From Paraglaciecola sp. L3A3 (GTDB lineage Bacteria; Pseudomonadota; Gammaproteobacteria; Enterobacterales; Alteromonadaceae), in contig NZ_CP047023.1 of the NCBI RefSeq assembly GCF_009796765.1, forward strand, positions 2,649,501-2,713,500: 64,000 bases of DNA, given 5' to 3'. Of the stretch, positions 35,046 through 42,966 are shown piece after piece. Both the position numbers and the translations under genes were made by a program. Each line of letters opens with the position of its first letter. Positions within the stretch are counted from its first letter, which is position 1. A model generated the notes under the pieces. That model was not told the DNA's origin, did no database searches, and saw nothing but the letters and a program-made list of their open reading frames with translations.

Positions 35046-35946
35046 TCAATCCACCCAAGGTTTTCACCCATATACTTGGGCGCAAGCGGCGCAGCAACTG
35101 GATGCTAACAATATTGATTATGTCATTGTGACTGTTATCAAAACCTTAGGTTCAGTGCCTCGCGCCTCTGGTAGCAAAATGTTGATCAGTGCAACTGAGA
35201 TATACGACACCATAGGAGGTGGTCATTTAGAGTTTAAAGCTATCCAAAAAGCCAGAGAATTACTGACGGCTCCAACAAACGAGCCTGTCATTCAACAATT
35301 TAAGTTAGGTGCCAACTTAGGCCAATGTTGTGGCGGTGAGGCGACTGTATTATTTGAAGTCATTCAAAGCCAAGGGTTACAACTCGATATTTATGGTGCA
35401 GGACATGTGGCACAAGCTTTGATGCCTATTATTCAACACTTGCCCATTTCTATTCGTTGGATAGATAGCCGTGAAGACGTTTTCCCCATTACTATTCCTG
35501 CAAATATCAAAGTAATAGTAGATGAATCGCCTACAGAACAAGCCAAACTAGCTGCCAAGAATACAGCGTCATTGATTTTGACCCATAACCATCAATTAGA
35601 TTTTGACTTGGTACAAAGCATTTTAAAGCGTGGTGATTCTTTATGGTTAGGCGTAATAGGTTCAAAAACCAAAGCTAAACGTTTTGCTTATAAACTATCT
35701 CATCGTGAATTTTCATCAGAACAAATTGCACATATGACCTGCCCTGTAGGTTTAAGCAATGTACAAGGTAAATTACCTATGGAAGTGGCGGTTTCAATTG
35801 CTGGCCAATTGATTAACTTGTATCAAAATTTAGACAAAGAGTTAAAACAATCTAATCAATCTCAGGCGCAAAACCTTTTAATTTACTCAGCGAGTGACAT
35901 TAACACTTTCCAGCAAAAAACATCAAAAATGGAAACCTCTGAATGA
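35038..35946 (+). CDS. xdhC: XdhC, molybdenum cofactor insertion protein for xanthine dehydrogenase
   Basis: About 302 residues. I use ATG 35038, which has AAGGAG upstream and overlaps the xdhB stop by 8 bp; the longer frame from 34996 lies within xdhB. The N-terminal XdhC/CoxI domain contains TIGGGHLEFKA and GQCCGGEATV, and the C-terminal Rossmann domain LDIYGAGHVAQAL. XdhC binds and sulfurates the Mo cofactor and delivers it to XdhB. Confidence 0.93.
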   Translation: MLNQSTQGFHPYTWAQAAQQLDANNIDYVIVTVIKTLGSVPRASGSKMLISATEIYDTIGGGHLEFKAIQKARELLTAPTNEPVIQQFKLGANLGQCCGGEATVLFEVIQSQGLQLDIYGAGHVAQALMPIIQHLPISIRWIDSREDVFPITIPANIKVIVDESPTEQAKLAAKNTASLILTHNHQLDFDLVQSILKRGDSLWLGVIGSKTKAKRFAYKLSHREFSSEQIAHMTCPVGLSNVQGKLPMEVAVSIAGQLINLYQNLDKELKQSNQSQAQNLLIYSASDINTFQQKTSKMETSE

Positions 35947-36443
35947 CCTTATCTGAATTAAATTCCGTCACGCCAGAACAAGCATATAAAGTATTCGAAT
36001 CCTGCTGTTGTGCACCCAATTGGGTGAATAAAATGGTTAAAAAGCGCCCATTTACTAATACTTTAGTGTTGCAAGAGCAGGCCTTAAGAATATGGAACAA
36101 CTTAGACCATGTTGATTATTTAGCGGCCTTTGAGGGTCATCCCCAAATTGGCGACTTGTCAACTCTGCAAAAAAAGTATGCATCGACTAGTGACACTGCT
36201 GGTCACGAACAATCTGGCATGTCTTTAGCTCAACAAAGCACTTTAGAGAAAATGGCCCTTTTGAATCAACAATATCTAGAGCGATTTGGCTTTATTTTTA
36301 TCGTCTGTGCTTCAGGTAAATCAGCCGAACAAATGCTCGAGTTAATTCAAAGTCGGATCAATAACTCACCTCAACAAGAAATCCAAATTGCGGCTCGCGA
36401 ACAAGCCAAAATAACTAAACTAAGATTGGAGAAACTACTATGA
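35943..36443 (+). CDS. uraD: OHCU decarboxylase
   Basis: 166 residues, normal for the family. The catalytic His is in AAFEGHPQIGD, with the conserved SGMSLA and FGFIFIVCASGK further on. It converts 2-oxo-4-hydroxy-4-carboxy-5-ureidoimidazoline to (S)-allantoin. Overlaps of 4 bp with both neighbours place it between xdhC and uraH, the enzyme of the step before it. Confidence 0.95.
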   Translation: MTLSELNSVTPEQAYKVFESCCCAPNWVNKMVKKRPFTNTLVLQEQALRIWNNLDHVDYLAAFEGHPQIGDLSTLQKKYASTSDTAGHEQSGMSLAQQSTLEKMALLNQQYLERFGFIFIVCASGKSAEQMLELIQSRINNSPQQEIQIAAREQAKITKLRLEKLL

Positions 36444-36793
36444 GCCGTTCCCCTATCACCACTCATGTATTAGATACTTCTACCGGTACACCCGCGGAAA
36501 AAATTACCATTCGTTTATCAAAAATGATTAATGAAAAGTGGCTAGAACTGGGCCAAGGTATTACCAATAGTGACGGTCGAGTAGCAGAATGGTCAGCTAT
36601 CAATAACCAAGATATCACAATCGAACACGGTATTTATAAACTGGTATTTGATTTAGACAACTATTTTACAAAGCAAGGCAGTAAAGCATTTTACCCTACG
36701 GCAGATATTACTTTTCGTATAAGCGACGATAAACATCATCATATCCCTTTGTTGTTATCGCCCTTCGGTTATTCAACGTATAGAGGCAGTTGA
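36440..36793 (+). CDS. uraH: 5-hydroxyisourate hydrolase (transthyretin-like)
   Basis: 117 residues. It begins THVLDTSTGTPAEKI and ends with the diagnostic C-terminal YRGS tetrapeptide. The active-site His of THVLD and the Arg and His of HHHIPLLLSPFGYSTYRGS are present. It hydrolyses 5-hydroxyisourate to OHCU. It has no signal peptide, so it is cytoplasmic and works with UraD. Confidence 0.96.
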   Translation: MSRSPITTHVLDTSTGTPAEKITIRLSKMINEKWLELGQGITNSDGRVAEWSAINNQDITIEHGIYKLVFDLDNYFTKQGSKAFYPTADITFRISDDKHHHIPLLLSPFGYSTYRGS

Positions 36794-38148
36794 ACTTGAA
36801 TTCAGTAAACACGATATTTTGTGGTGATATTTTAGATTTTGTCGATGATCCTGCCATTCAAGGTGAAAACGCACATAGATTTTTTGCGCAAGGCGCTTTA
36901 GTTGTCGAAAATGGTAAAGTTGCTAAGTTAGGTTATGAACAAGATATTTTCAGCGATCTTAGAAAAAATAATCAATTAGCCGATTACCAAGTCGTGCGTT
37001 ACGACGATCAACTAATTATGCCTGGCATGATAGACACCCACATACACTTACCTCAAATTGAAATGATTGGTGCTTATGGCGAACAACTTTTAACTTGGTT
37101 AACAGAATATGCCTTTCCCACAGAAAAAAAGTTTGCTAATGAGGAATATGCTAAAGCTATATCCAATATATTTTTAGACGAGTTATTAAAAAACGGGACG
37201 ACTACTGCTTTAGTATTTTGTACTGTTCATCCTGAATCGGTAAACGCATTTTTTACTGAAGCACAAAAACGAAATTTACGTATGATAGCTGGCAAAGTCA
37301 TGATGGATAGAAATTGCCCTGAAGATTTATCAGACTGTGTCTCTTCAAGTTATCAAGAATCTAAAGTGTTAATTGAAAAATGGCACAATGTAGACCGTTT
37401 ACAATACGCTGTCACCCCAAGATTTGCGCCTACTTCGAGTGATGAACAACTTGCACAATGTAAAACATTATTAGACGAATATCCTGATGTTTATTTACAT
37501 ACCCATTTGTCTGAAAATCACAATGAGTGCGAATGGGTGAAAACACTATTCCCTAATTCGACAGATTATCTAGGAGTATACGAAGATGCAGGCTTAGTCA
37601 GAAAACGCTCTGTTTTTGCCCACGGCATTCATCTTTCAGAGCGTGAAATGACTTGTTTAGCCGACAACCAAGCAGCAATTTCTCACTGCCCTACTTCTAA
37701 CCTATTTTTAGGCTCAGGTTTATTTAATCTTAAATCATGTGAACAACATAAAGTCAAAGTCGGTATGGGTACAGATGTTGGCGCTGGCACCAGTTTTTCA
37801 TTGTTACAAACTGCCAGTGAAGCCTATAAAATACAACAACTTAAGCATGAAAAATTCTCTGCCTTTAAAGGCTTGTATTTAGTCACATTAGGGGGAGCTA
37901 GAGCATTAGATTTGGAAGGTACAATAGGTAACTTTGATTTAGGCTGCGAAGCCGATTTTATCGTGCTGGATAACCAAGCCACACCATTCTTAAATTTCAG
38001 ACTTTCTCATACCAGAACCCTGCACGAAAGGTTATTTACCCTGATGATGTTAGGTGATGACAGGTGTATTAAAGAAACTTACATAATGGGGCAAAGTGTA
38101 CACCAAAGAGATTTAGCCTATGCATCCAACAAAGTTGAGGAGTGTTGA
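36790..38148 (+). CDS. guaD: Guanine deaminase
   Basis: 452 residues, amidohydrolase superfamily. Zinc ligands are in MIDTHIHLPQ, THLSENHNE, VFAHGIHLS and GTDVGAGTSFSLL, and the substrate-binding AVTPRFAPTSS is typical of guanine deaminases. It makes xanthine for XdhAB. The start is TTG 36790, overlapping the uraH stop; a second TTG at 36796 is possible and there is no ATG in this stretch. Confidence 0.94.
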   Translation: MNLNSVNTIFCGDILDFVDDPAIQGENAHRFFAQGALVVENGKVAKLGYEQDIFSDLRKNNQLADYQVVRYDDQLIMPGMIDTHIHLPQIEMIGAYGEQLLTWLTEYAFPTEKKFANEEYAKAISNIFLDELLKNGTTTALVFCTVHPESVNAFFTEAQKRNLRMIAGKVMMDRNCPEDLSDCVSSSYQESKVLIEKWHNVDRLQYAVTPRFAPTSSDEQLAQCKTLLDEYPDVYLHTHLSENHNECEWVKTLFPNSTDYLGVYEDAGLVRKRSVFAHGIHLSEREMTCLADNQAAISHCPTSNLFLGSGLFNLKSCEQHKVKVGMGTDVGAGTSFSLLQTASEAYKIQQLKHEKFSAFKGLYLVTLGGARALDLEGTIGNFDLGCEADFIVLDNQATPFLNFRLSHTRTLHERLFTLMMLGDDRCIKETYIMGQSVHQRDLAYASNKVEEC

Positions 38149-38150
38149 TA

Positions 38151-39356
38151 ATGGAAGCTTATTTATACGAACTAGTACATCTGATCCTTCGATATTTTCA
38201 TGTGATTGCTGGTATTGCCTGGATTGGAGCATCCTTTTATTTTGCTTGGCTGGATAACAATCTAGAAACCCCGCCACAGTGGAAAAAAGACAAGGGAATA
38301 AAAGGTGACCTTTGGGCAATACATGGTGGGGGGTTTTATGAAGTCGCCAAATACCAAGTTGGCCCAGAAAAAATGCCTAGTACTTTACATTGGTTTAAGT
38401 GGGAAGCTTACACTACTTGGCTTACCGGTATTTTACTGTTCAGTTTACTGTATTATGTCGGAGCCGATGCTTATCTCTTAGATACTAATAAATCAAATCT
38501 AGATGTTGCCACAGCTATTGCTAGCTCCTTTGCCAGTATTGCCATAGGTTATGCTGTTTATCGATTTTTGTGTACTACCAAACTAGCTGAAAATGGCCGT
38601 TTATTTATTGCTGCTAGTATTGTCTTAATTGGTCTTTATGCATGGGGATTAGATCAATTATTTGCTGATCGCGCCGTGTATATTCATGTAGGAGCCTTAA
38701 TAGGTACCTGTATGGCGGGAAATGTTTACCATGTGATCATGCCAAGTCAAAGATATATGGTGGCAGAAGTTGAAGCTGGGCGTATCCCAGACTCGGCCCC
38801 AGGTCTAAAAGCAAAGCTTTGCTCTATACATAATAACTACGCAACCTTGCCCATTATATTTATAATGTTAAGCAACCATTTTGCTTTTACCTACACCCAT
38901 CAATATGGCTGGTTAGTGCTGGTAGCCTTATTTGCTATCGGTATGTGGGTTAGACATTATTTCAATTTAAAACATGTTGGTATTAATAAACCTTCGGTGT
39001 TGATCAGTGGTATTGCAGCATTTTTAGTTGTGATGTTAGCCATAGCACCTTGGCCAACATCAACCGAGCACACAGAACAAAGCCAAGTTAATGCGGTAAG
39101 TGATGCGCAAGCTTGGAATATTATTATTACTCATTGTGCCAGTTGTCATAGCGACACCCCTACCTCGACTATGTTTGCCATTGCCCCTCTAGGGTTGATG
39201 CTTGACAATATTGAGCAGGTCAAACAACACGCCGACAAAATATATGCACGAGCGGTAACCAATAAAGACATGCCTTTGGGTAACCTTAGTCAAATGACAG
39301 AAGAACAAAGAGTCACCCTTGGCAATTGGTTACAGCAAATGAAAGAGGAAGATTAA
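38151..39356 (+). CDS. puuD: Membrane urate hydroxylase with C-terminal cytochrome c
   Basis: 401 residues from ATG 38151 (GAGGAG upstream). About eight membrane segments with conserved HVIAGIAWIGASFYFAWLDN and WLTGILLFSLLYYVG form the PuuD/DUF989 domain. A C-terminal cytochrome c domain has heme motif CASCH (in IITHCASCHSD) and the axial Met in NKDMPLGN. This is the cytochrome-linked urate oxidase that makes 5-hydroxyisourate without hydrogen peroxide and passes electrons to the respiratory chain. It replaces soluble uricase here. Confidence 0.95.
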   Translation: MEAYLYELVHLILRYFHVIAGIAWIGASFYFAWLDNNLETPPQWKKDKGIKGDLWAIHGGGFYEVAKYQVGPEKMPSTLHWFKWEAYTTWLTGILLFSLLYYVGADAYLLDTNKSNLDVATAIASSFASIAIGYAVYRFLCTTKLAENGRLFIAASIVLIGLYAWGLDQLFADRAVYIHVGALIGTCMAGNVYHVIMPSQRYMVAEVEAGRIPDSAPGLKAKLCSIHNNYATLPIIFIMLSNHFAFTYTHQYGWLVLVALFAIGMWVRHYFNLKHVGINKPSVLISGIAAFLVVMLAIAPWPTSTEHTEQSQVNAVSDAQAWNIIITHCASCHSDTPTSTMFAIAPLGLMLDNIEQVKQHADKIYARAVTNKDMPLGNLSQMTEEQRVTLGNWLQQMKEED

Positions 39357-39359
39357 GCC

Positions 39360-40298
39360 ATGAGCAAGCAAGAGCAAAACCCCTATACAGATTACCCTAG
39401 AGATCTTGTGGGTTACGGTAAAACGCCACCGCATCCCAAATGGCCTAATCAAGCAAGGATAGCGTTGCAATTTGTAATGAACTACGAGGAAGGCGGAGAA
39501 AATTGTGTATTACATGGTGATGCACAAGCTGAAACCTTTTTATCTGAAATAGTCAGTGCCCCCCATGTTGAAGACCGCCATATGAGTATGGAGTCTATTT
39601 ACGAATATGGCAGCCGAGCCGGTGTGTGGCGAATTTTAAAGTTGTTTGCTAAATACGATATTAAAATCACTGTATTTGCCGTGGCTATGGCTCTGAAGCG
39701 CTATCCTGAAATGGCTAAAGCCTTCGCAGACGCCGAACATGAAATCTGTAGTCATGGCTTAAGGTGGATCAACTACCAGAATGTCGATATTGACACTGAA
39801 CGTCAGCATATGCAGCAAGCAATAGATATTATTAAAGACATTACAGGGCAAAGACCATTAGGTTGGTACACAGGTCGTACAAGCCCAAATACAGGGCAAC
39901 TGGTAGCTGAAGAAGGTGGGTTTATGTATGACGCAGACGACTACAGCGACGACCTACCCTTTTGGAAAAAAGTAGCGGGTAAAGACCAATTAATCGTACC
40001 CTACACTCTTGATGTCAATGATATGAGATTTGCTGCAGTACAAGGATTTAATGCAGGCGATCAGTTTTTTAATTACTTAAAAGACAGCTTTGATGTACTT
40101 TATGCTGAAGGTGATCCTGCGGGTGATAATAGTCCGAAAATGATGTCTATTGGCTTGCACTGTAGGCTCATTGGTCGTCCCGGACGTTTAAAAGCTCTCG
40201 AGCGTTTTATTGAATATGCAAAATCCCATCAGAATGTATGGTTCGCGAGACGAATAGATATCGCCGAGCACTGGCATACACACTTTAGCCCTAGTTAA
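39360..40298 (+). CDS. puuE: PuuE-type allantoinase (polysaccharide-deacetylase fold)
   Basis: 312 residues. It starts with YPRDLVGYGKTPPHPKWPNQARIALQFVMNYEEGGE, a signature of PuuE, and contains EICSHGLRWI, GWYTGRTSPNTG and MSIGLHCRLIGRPGR. It hydrolyses (S)-allantoin to allantoate, the substrate of AllC in the other operon (11406). The usual amidohydrolase-type allantoinase is absent. Confidence 0.95.
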   Translation: MSKQEQNPYTDYPRDLVGYGKTPPHPKWPNQARIALQFVMNYEEGGENCVLHGDAQAETFLSEIVSAPHVEDRHMSMESIYEYGSRAGVWRILKLFAKYDIKITVFAVAMALKRYPEMAKAFADAEHEICSHGLRWINYQNVDIDTERQHMQQAIDIIKDITGQRPLGWYTGRTSPNTGQLVAEEGGFMYDADDYSDDLPFWKKVAGKDQLIVPYTLDVNDMRFAAVQGFNAGDQFFNYLKDSFDVLYAEGDPAGDNSPKMMSIGLHCRLIGRPGRLKALERFIEYAKSHQNVWFARRIDIAEHWHTHFSPS

Positions 40299-40349
40299 GT
40301 CCCTGATTACATGGGTATAATGTCAATATTGGAATAACAAAGTAATATA

Positions 40350-40988
40350 ATGACAGTCACTATTAAACAGAATAAAAAAGAGTTGGCTCGTGAGATAAAT
40401 AAGCTAAAAATTCTTAATTCAGCTGAAGAGCTGTTTTCAAAATTAGGTTATGACGGTGCTAGTATCAATATGATTGCACAAAAAGCAGAATTGCCTAAAG
40501 CCAATGTGCACTATTATTTTAAAAATAAAGATACCTTATACGAAGCGGTACTCGAGCGAATAATCAGTCATTGGAACTTAGGCTTAGACAATGTCACTGT
40601 AGATGATGATCCGGCCGTTGTTTTACATAATTACATTAAAAATAAAGTTCAGTTGGCTATCAACCAACCTCTACAATCTCGATTATTTGCCTCAGAAATC
40701 ATTAGAGGTGCCCCCTATTTGGCAGATTATTTACGAAAAAATACTCGTCCTTGGGTGAGATCAAAATGCCAACTCATCCAACAGTGGGTTGATGCAAAAA
40801 AAATAGATAAGGTTGATCCTAACCACTTATTATTTCATATTTGGTCGAGCACCCAATATTATGCAGATTATCAAGCTGAAGTATTATTAGTCATGAATAA
40901 GCTGGAATATGAAGAGCATGATGTAGCCGAAATTACCCAATCTATTTCCGATATCATTCTTAAAGGCATTGGTTTAAATCAATCATAA
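40350..40988 (+). CDS. RutR-like TetR-family regulator of the purine regulon
   Basis: 212 residues. N-terminal TetR helix-turn-helix (ASINMIAQKAELPKANVHYYFKNKDTLYEAVL) and a C-terminal domain very like E. coli RutR (SRLFASEIIRGAPYLADYL, DPNHLLFHIWSSTQYYADY). RutR binds uracil and thymine and recognises TTGACCA-NN-TGGTCAA. Boxes of that type lie before both purine operons and the TonB receptor, so this protein is the likely regulator, with a purine-derived or pyrimidine ligand. A TATAAT at 40316-40321 may give it a weak internal promoter. Confidence 0.88.
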   Translation: MTVTIKQNKKELAREINKLKILNSAEELFSKLGYDGASINMIAQKAELPKANVHYYFKNKDTLYEAVLERIISHWNLGLDNVTVDDDPAVVLHNYIKNKVQLAINQPLQSRLFASEIIRGAPYLADYLRKNTRPWVRSKCQLIQQWVDAKKIDKVDPNHLLFHIWSSTQYYADYQAEVLLVMNKLEYEEHDVAEITQSISDIILKGIGLNQS

Positions 40989-41029
40989 ATAATGATAATT
41001 TTTTAATTCAAATAACTATAAAGACCACT

Positions 41030-41536
41030 ATGACAAATATACAAACACCATTCGAATTCACCACTCCGGATATATTTGATGAGCACAGAGATCAAGTAGA
41101 GGTGGCAGAAAGCGGCTTATTTCATTATGGCGGTAACTCTAAGTTTTACGGACAAGCTGTCACAGTTACTTGCCCAGAAGATAATTCTAAAGCAGTAGAA
41201 CTATTAAAAACCTCAGGTAAGGGAAAAGTATTAGTTATAAATGGGTTTGCTAGTAAAAAGTTTGCTTTTATTGGTGACATTATGGCTGACAATGCCATAA
41301 AAAATGATTGGCAAGGCATAGTGGTAAATGGCTGTGTCCGTGATATTGAAATACTAAAAGAAATGCCATTAGGTGTAATGGCTTTGGGCTGTGTGCCCAG
41401 AAGTACTTTTAAAAGAGGCTTTGGTGATACTGACCAAACTGTCGATTTTTTATCTACAAGGATAGAGCCTAATAATTGGCTTTACGCTGATGTCAATGGA
41501 TTGGTTGTCAGTAAAATACCTTTACACCAAGCATAA
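41030..41536 (+). CDS. RraA-family protein
   Basis: 168 residues, the RraA / HMG-aldolase fold. Conserved parts are FGGNSKFYGQAVTV-like opening (HYGGNSKFYGQAVTVTC), VLVINGFASKKFAFIGDIMADNAIKNDW and VVNGCVRDIEIL. Family members are either inhibitors of RNase E or class II aldolases acting on 4-hydroxy-4-methyl-2-oxoglutarate-type acids. The RD pair of the aldolase motif is present, but the usual later acidic residue is not clearly placed. Position at the end of the purine operon is the main hint; no specific role is claimed. Confidence 0.8.
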   Translation: MTNIQTPFEFTTPDIFDEHRDQVEVAESGLFHYGGNSKFYGQAVTVTCPEDNSKAVELLKTSGKGKVLVINGFASKKFAFIGDIMADNAIKNDWQGIVVNGCVRDIEILKEMPLGVMALGCVPRSTFKRGFGDTDQTVDFLSTRIEPNNWLYADVNGLVVSKIPLHQA

Positions 41537-41631
41537 ACTTAATATTGAAAGAACTAAAAGCAAACCATTATTTTTTCATTCTAGCGGCTAATTTTGCGTT
41601 TATAATTTATCGCTGATTGGTCATTTATTTA

Positions 41632-42402
41632 TTAGATATGATTTTCTGATGAGCGTAAAGTTAACACTTCAAAACCTGTTGGGGTCACCAAAATAGTGTG
41701 CTCCCACTGGGCTGATAGTTTTCTATCTTTTGTCACTACTGTCCACCCATCTCGTTTTTGTTTAGTTTTATAGGTGCCCTGATTAATCATTGGCTCAACA
41801 GTGAAAACCATCCCCTCTTCTAAAATTAACCCAGTATTAGGTTTTCCGAAGTGTAAGATTTGAGGCTCTTCATGCATTTCTCGACCAATGCCATGTCCAC
41901 AATAATCTCGTACCACACTAAAACCGTTTGCTTCAGCATGACACTGGATTGCATGACCAATATCGCCAAGCTTTGCCTTGGGCTTAATACATTTTATACC
42001 TTTCCACATTGCTTGATAGGTAACATCGATTAACTTTTTAGCAATAGGCGAAATATTACCCATTGCATACATTTTACTGCTATCAGCGATAAAACTATTC
42101 TTTTCTAGGGTAATATCGATATTGACTATGTCACCATTTCTTAATTTTTTACCGGAAGATGGCACACCATGACAAACCACTTCATTTATCGATGAGTTTA
42201 ATACATATTCATATCCGTATTGCCCTTTACTTGCAGGTCTAGCCTTTAATGTTTGGATAATAAAATCTTCAACAAAATCATTTATCTCAAGGGTAGTGCG
42301 ACCAATTTCAATATATTTATCTAATGCATCAAAAACCTGTGCTAACAACTTGCCAGACTCTCGCATTAATATAATTTCATCTGCTGATTTAATATTATTC
42401 AT
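41632..42402 (-). CDS. map: Type I methionine aminopeptidase, accessory copy
   Basis: 256 residues. Metal ligands and active-site residues are all visible: VCHGVPS, NIDIT, FIADSSKMY, CGHGIGREMHEEP, FTVEPMI and WEHTILVT. It removes the initiator Met from nascent proteins. Its partner is a ParD-like gene (8-bp overlap), not rpsB, so this is probably a second, non-housekeeping copy. Confidence 0.93.
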   Translation of the reverse strand: MNNIKSADEIILMRESGKLLAQVFDALDKYIEIGRTTLEINDFVEDFIIQTLKARPASKGQYGYEYVLNSSINEVVCHGVPSSGKKLRNGDIVNIDITLEKNSFIADSSKMYAMGNISPIAKKLIDVTYQAMWKGIKCIKPKAKLGDIGHAIQCHAEANGFSVVRDYCGHGIGREMHEEPQILHFGKPNTGLILEEGMVFTVEPMINQGTYKTKQKRDGWTVVTKDRKLSAQWEHTILVTPTGFEVLTLRSSENHI

Positions 42403-42601
42403 TAACCAACCTAGCTGAAGCCACGTTTTGATTAATCATTTCCCGCTCCAGAATATCCGTATAACTTAATGTTGGATTTTGTTCCGCTAGTCGCCCTATC
42501 TTCATCCAAAATTCAGCTTGGGAATTAATAGACCGCTCCATTACGGCACTGTTTTTTCGTACTTCTTCATGCAGTGAATCAGAAATTTTCACTATACCCA
42601 T
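42395..42601 (-). CDS. ParD-like ribbon-helix-helix protein paired with map
   Basis: 68 residues from ATG 42601 (GAGGT upstream; the longer frame adds five residues). The beginning MGIVKISDSLHEEVRKNSAVMERSINSQAEFWMKIGRLAE matches ParD-like antitoxin-type proteins with a ribbon-helix-helix fold. No RelE/ParE toxin is adjacent; instead the stop overlaps map. It may regulate its own operon. Confidence 0.8.
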   Translation of the reverse strand: MGIVKISDSLHEEVRKNSAVMERSINSQAEFWMKIGRLAEQNPTLSYTDILEREMINQNVASARLVNE

Positions 42602-42966
42602 TGTTACCTCAAACACCCAAAGTGCTACATTATGCTATATATTGCTATACTACAGATGCTATTGCAAGGTTCTTCAAATACGAACTTTTCTTAATTATTT
42701 TGTCGACCACTTTGTGGTTATTAGAGAGCATCTTTAATTTAAATTATTTATCATATAATCATTGAATAAGCTCGGCATACAGGTAAAAATACTGATAGCA
42801 GATTAACACGCAAGTCACTGCTAAAAATGACCTCAGTTATTTTACTGAGTGACATTGTTTGCGTGTTTATCTTTTTACTTAGTCATAGACATAATCTAAG
42901 GCTTGGCACACAGCAAACAATTCCTTCATTTCACTTTAAATTAAGTATTATTTTTAGGAGATTGTT
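42602..42966. other. Divergent region between the ParD-like/map pair and 8-oxoguanine deaminase
   Basis: No credible gene. The main feature is the hairpin at 42805-42867. TTGGCAC at 42903-42909 resembles a sigma-54 -24 element, but the -12 GC is not correctly placed. No RutR-like box was found. Confidence 0.5.
42805..42867 (+). promoter_or_regulatory. Structured leader hairpin before 8-oxoguanine deaminase
   Basis: AACACGCAA (42805-42813) pairs perfectly with TTGCGTGTT (42859-42867). Next, GTCACT (42814-42819) can pair with AGTGAC (42848-42853), leaving a bulge. An alternative inner stem is CTCAGT/ACTGAG. T-rich sequence (TTTATCTTTTTACTT) follows, so attenuation is possible. It matches no riboswitch class I know. 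Confidence 0.45.

Noticed and set aside
42574..42765. 63-residue plus-strand frame opposite the ParD-like gene
   Set aside because: It is antisense to the ParD-like start and has no supporting features.
42805..42867. Known purine riboswitch before 8-oxoguanine deaminase
   Set aside because: The conserved purine-aptamer junction and loop sequences are not visible; only the hairpin is reported.
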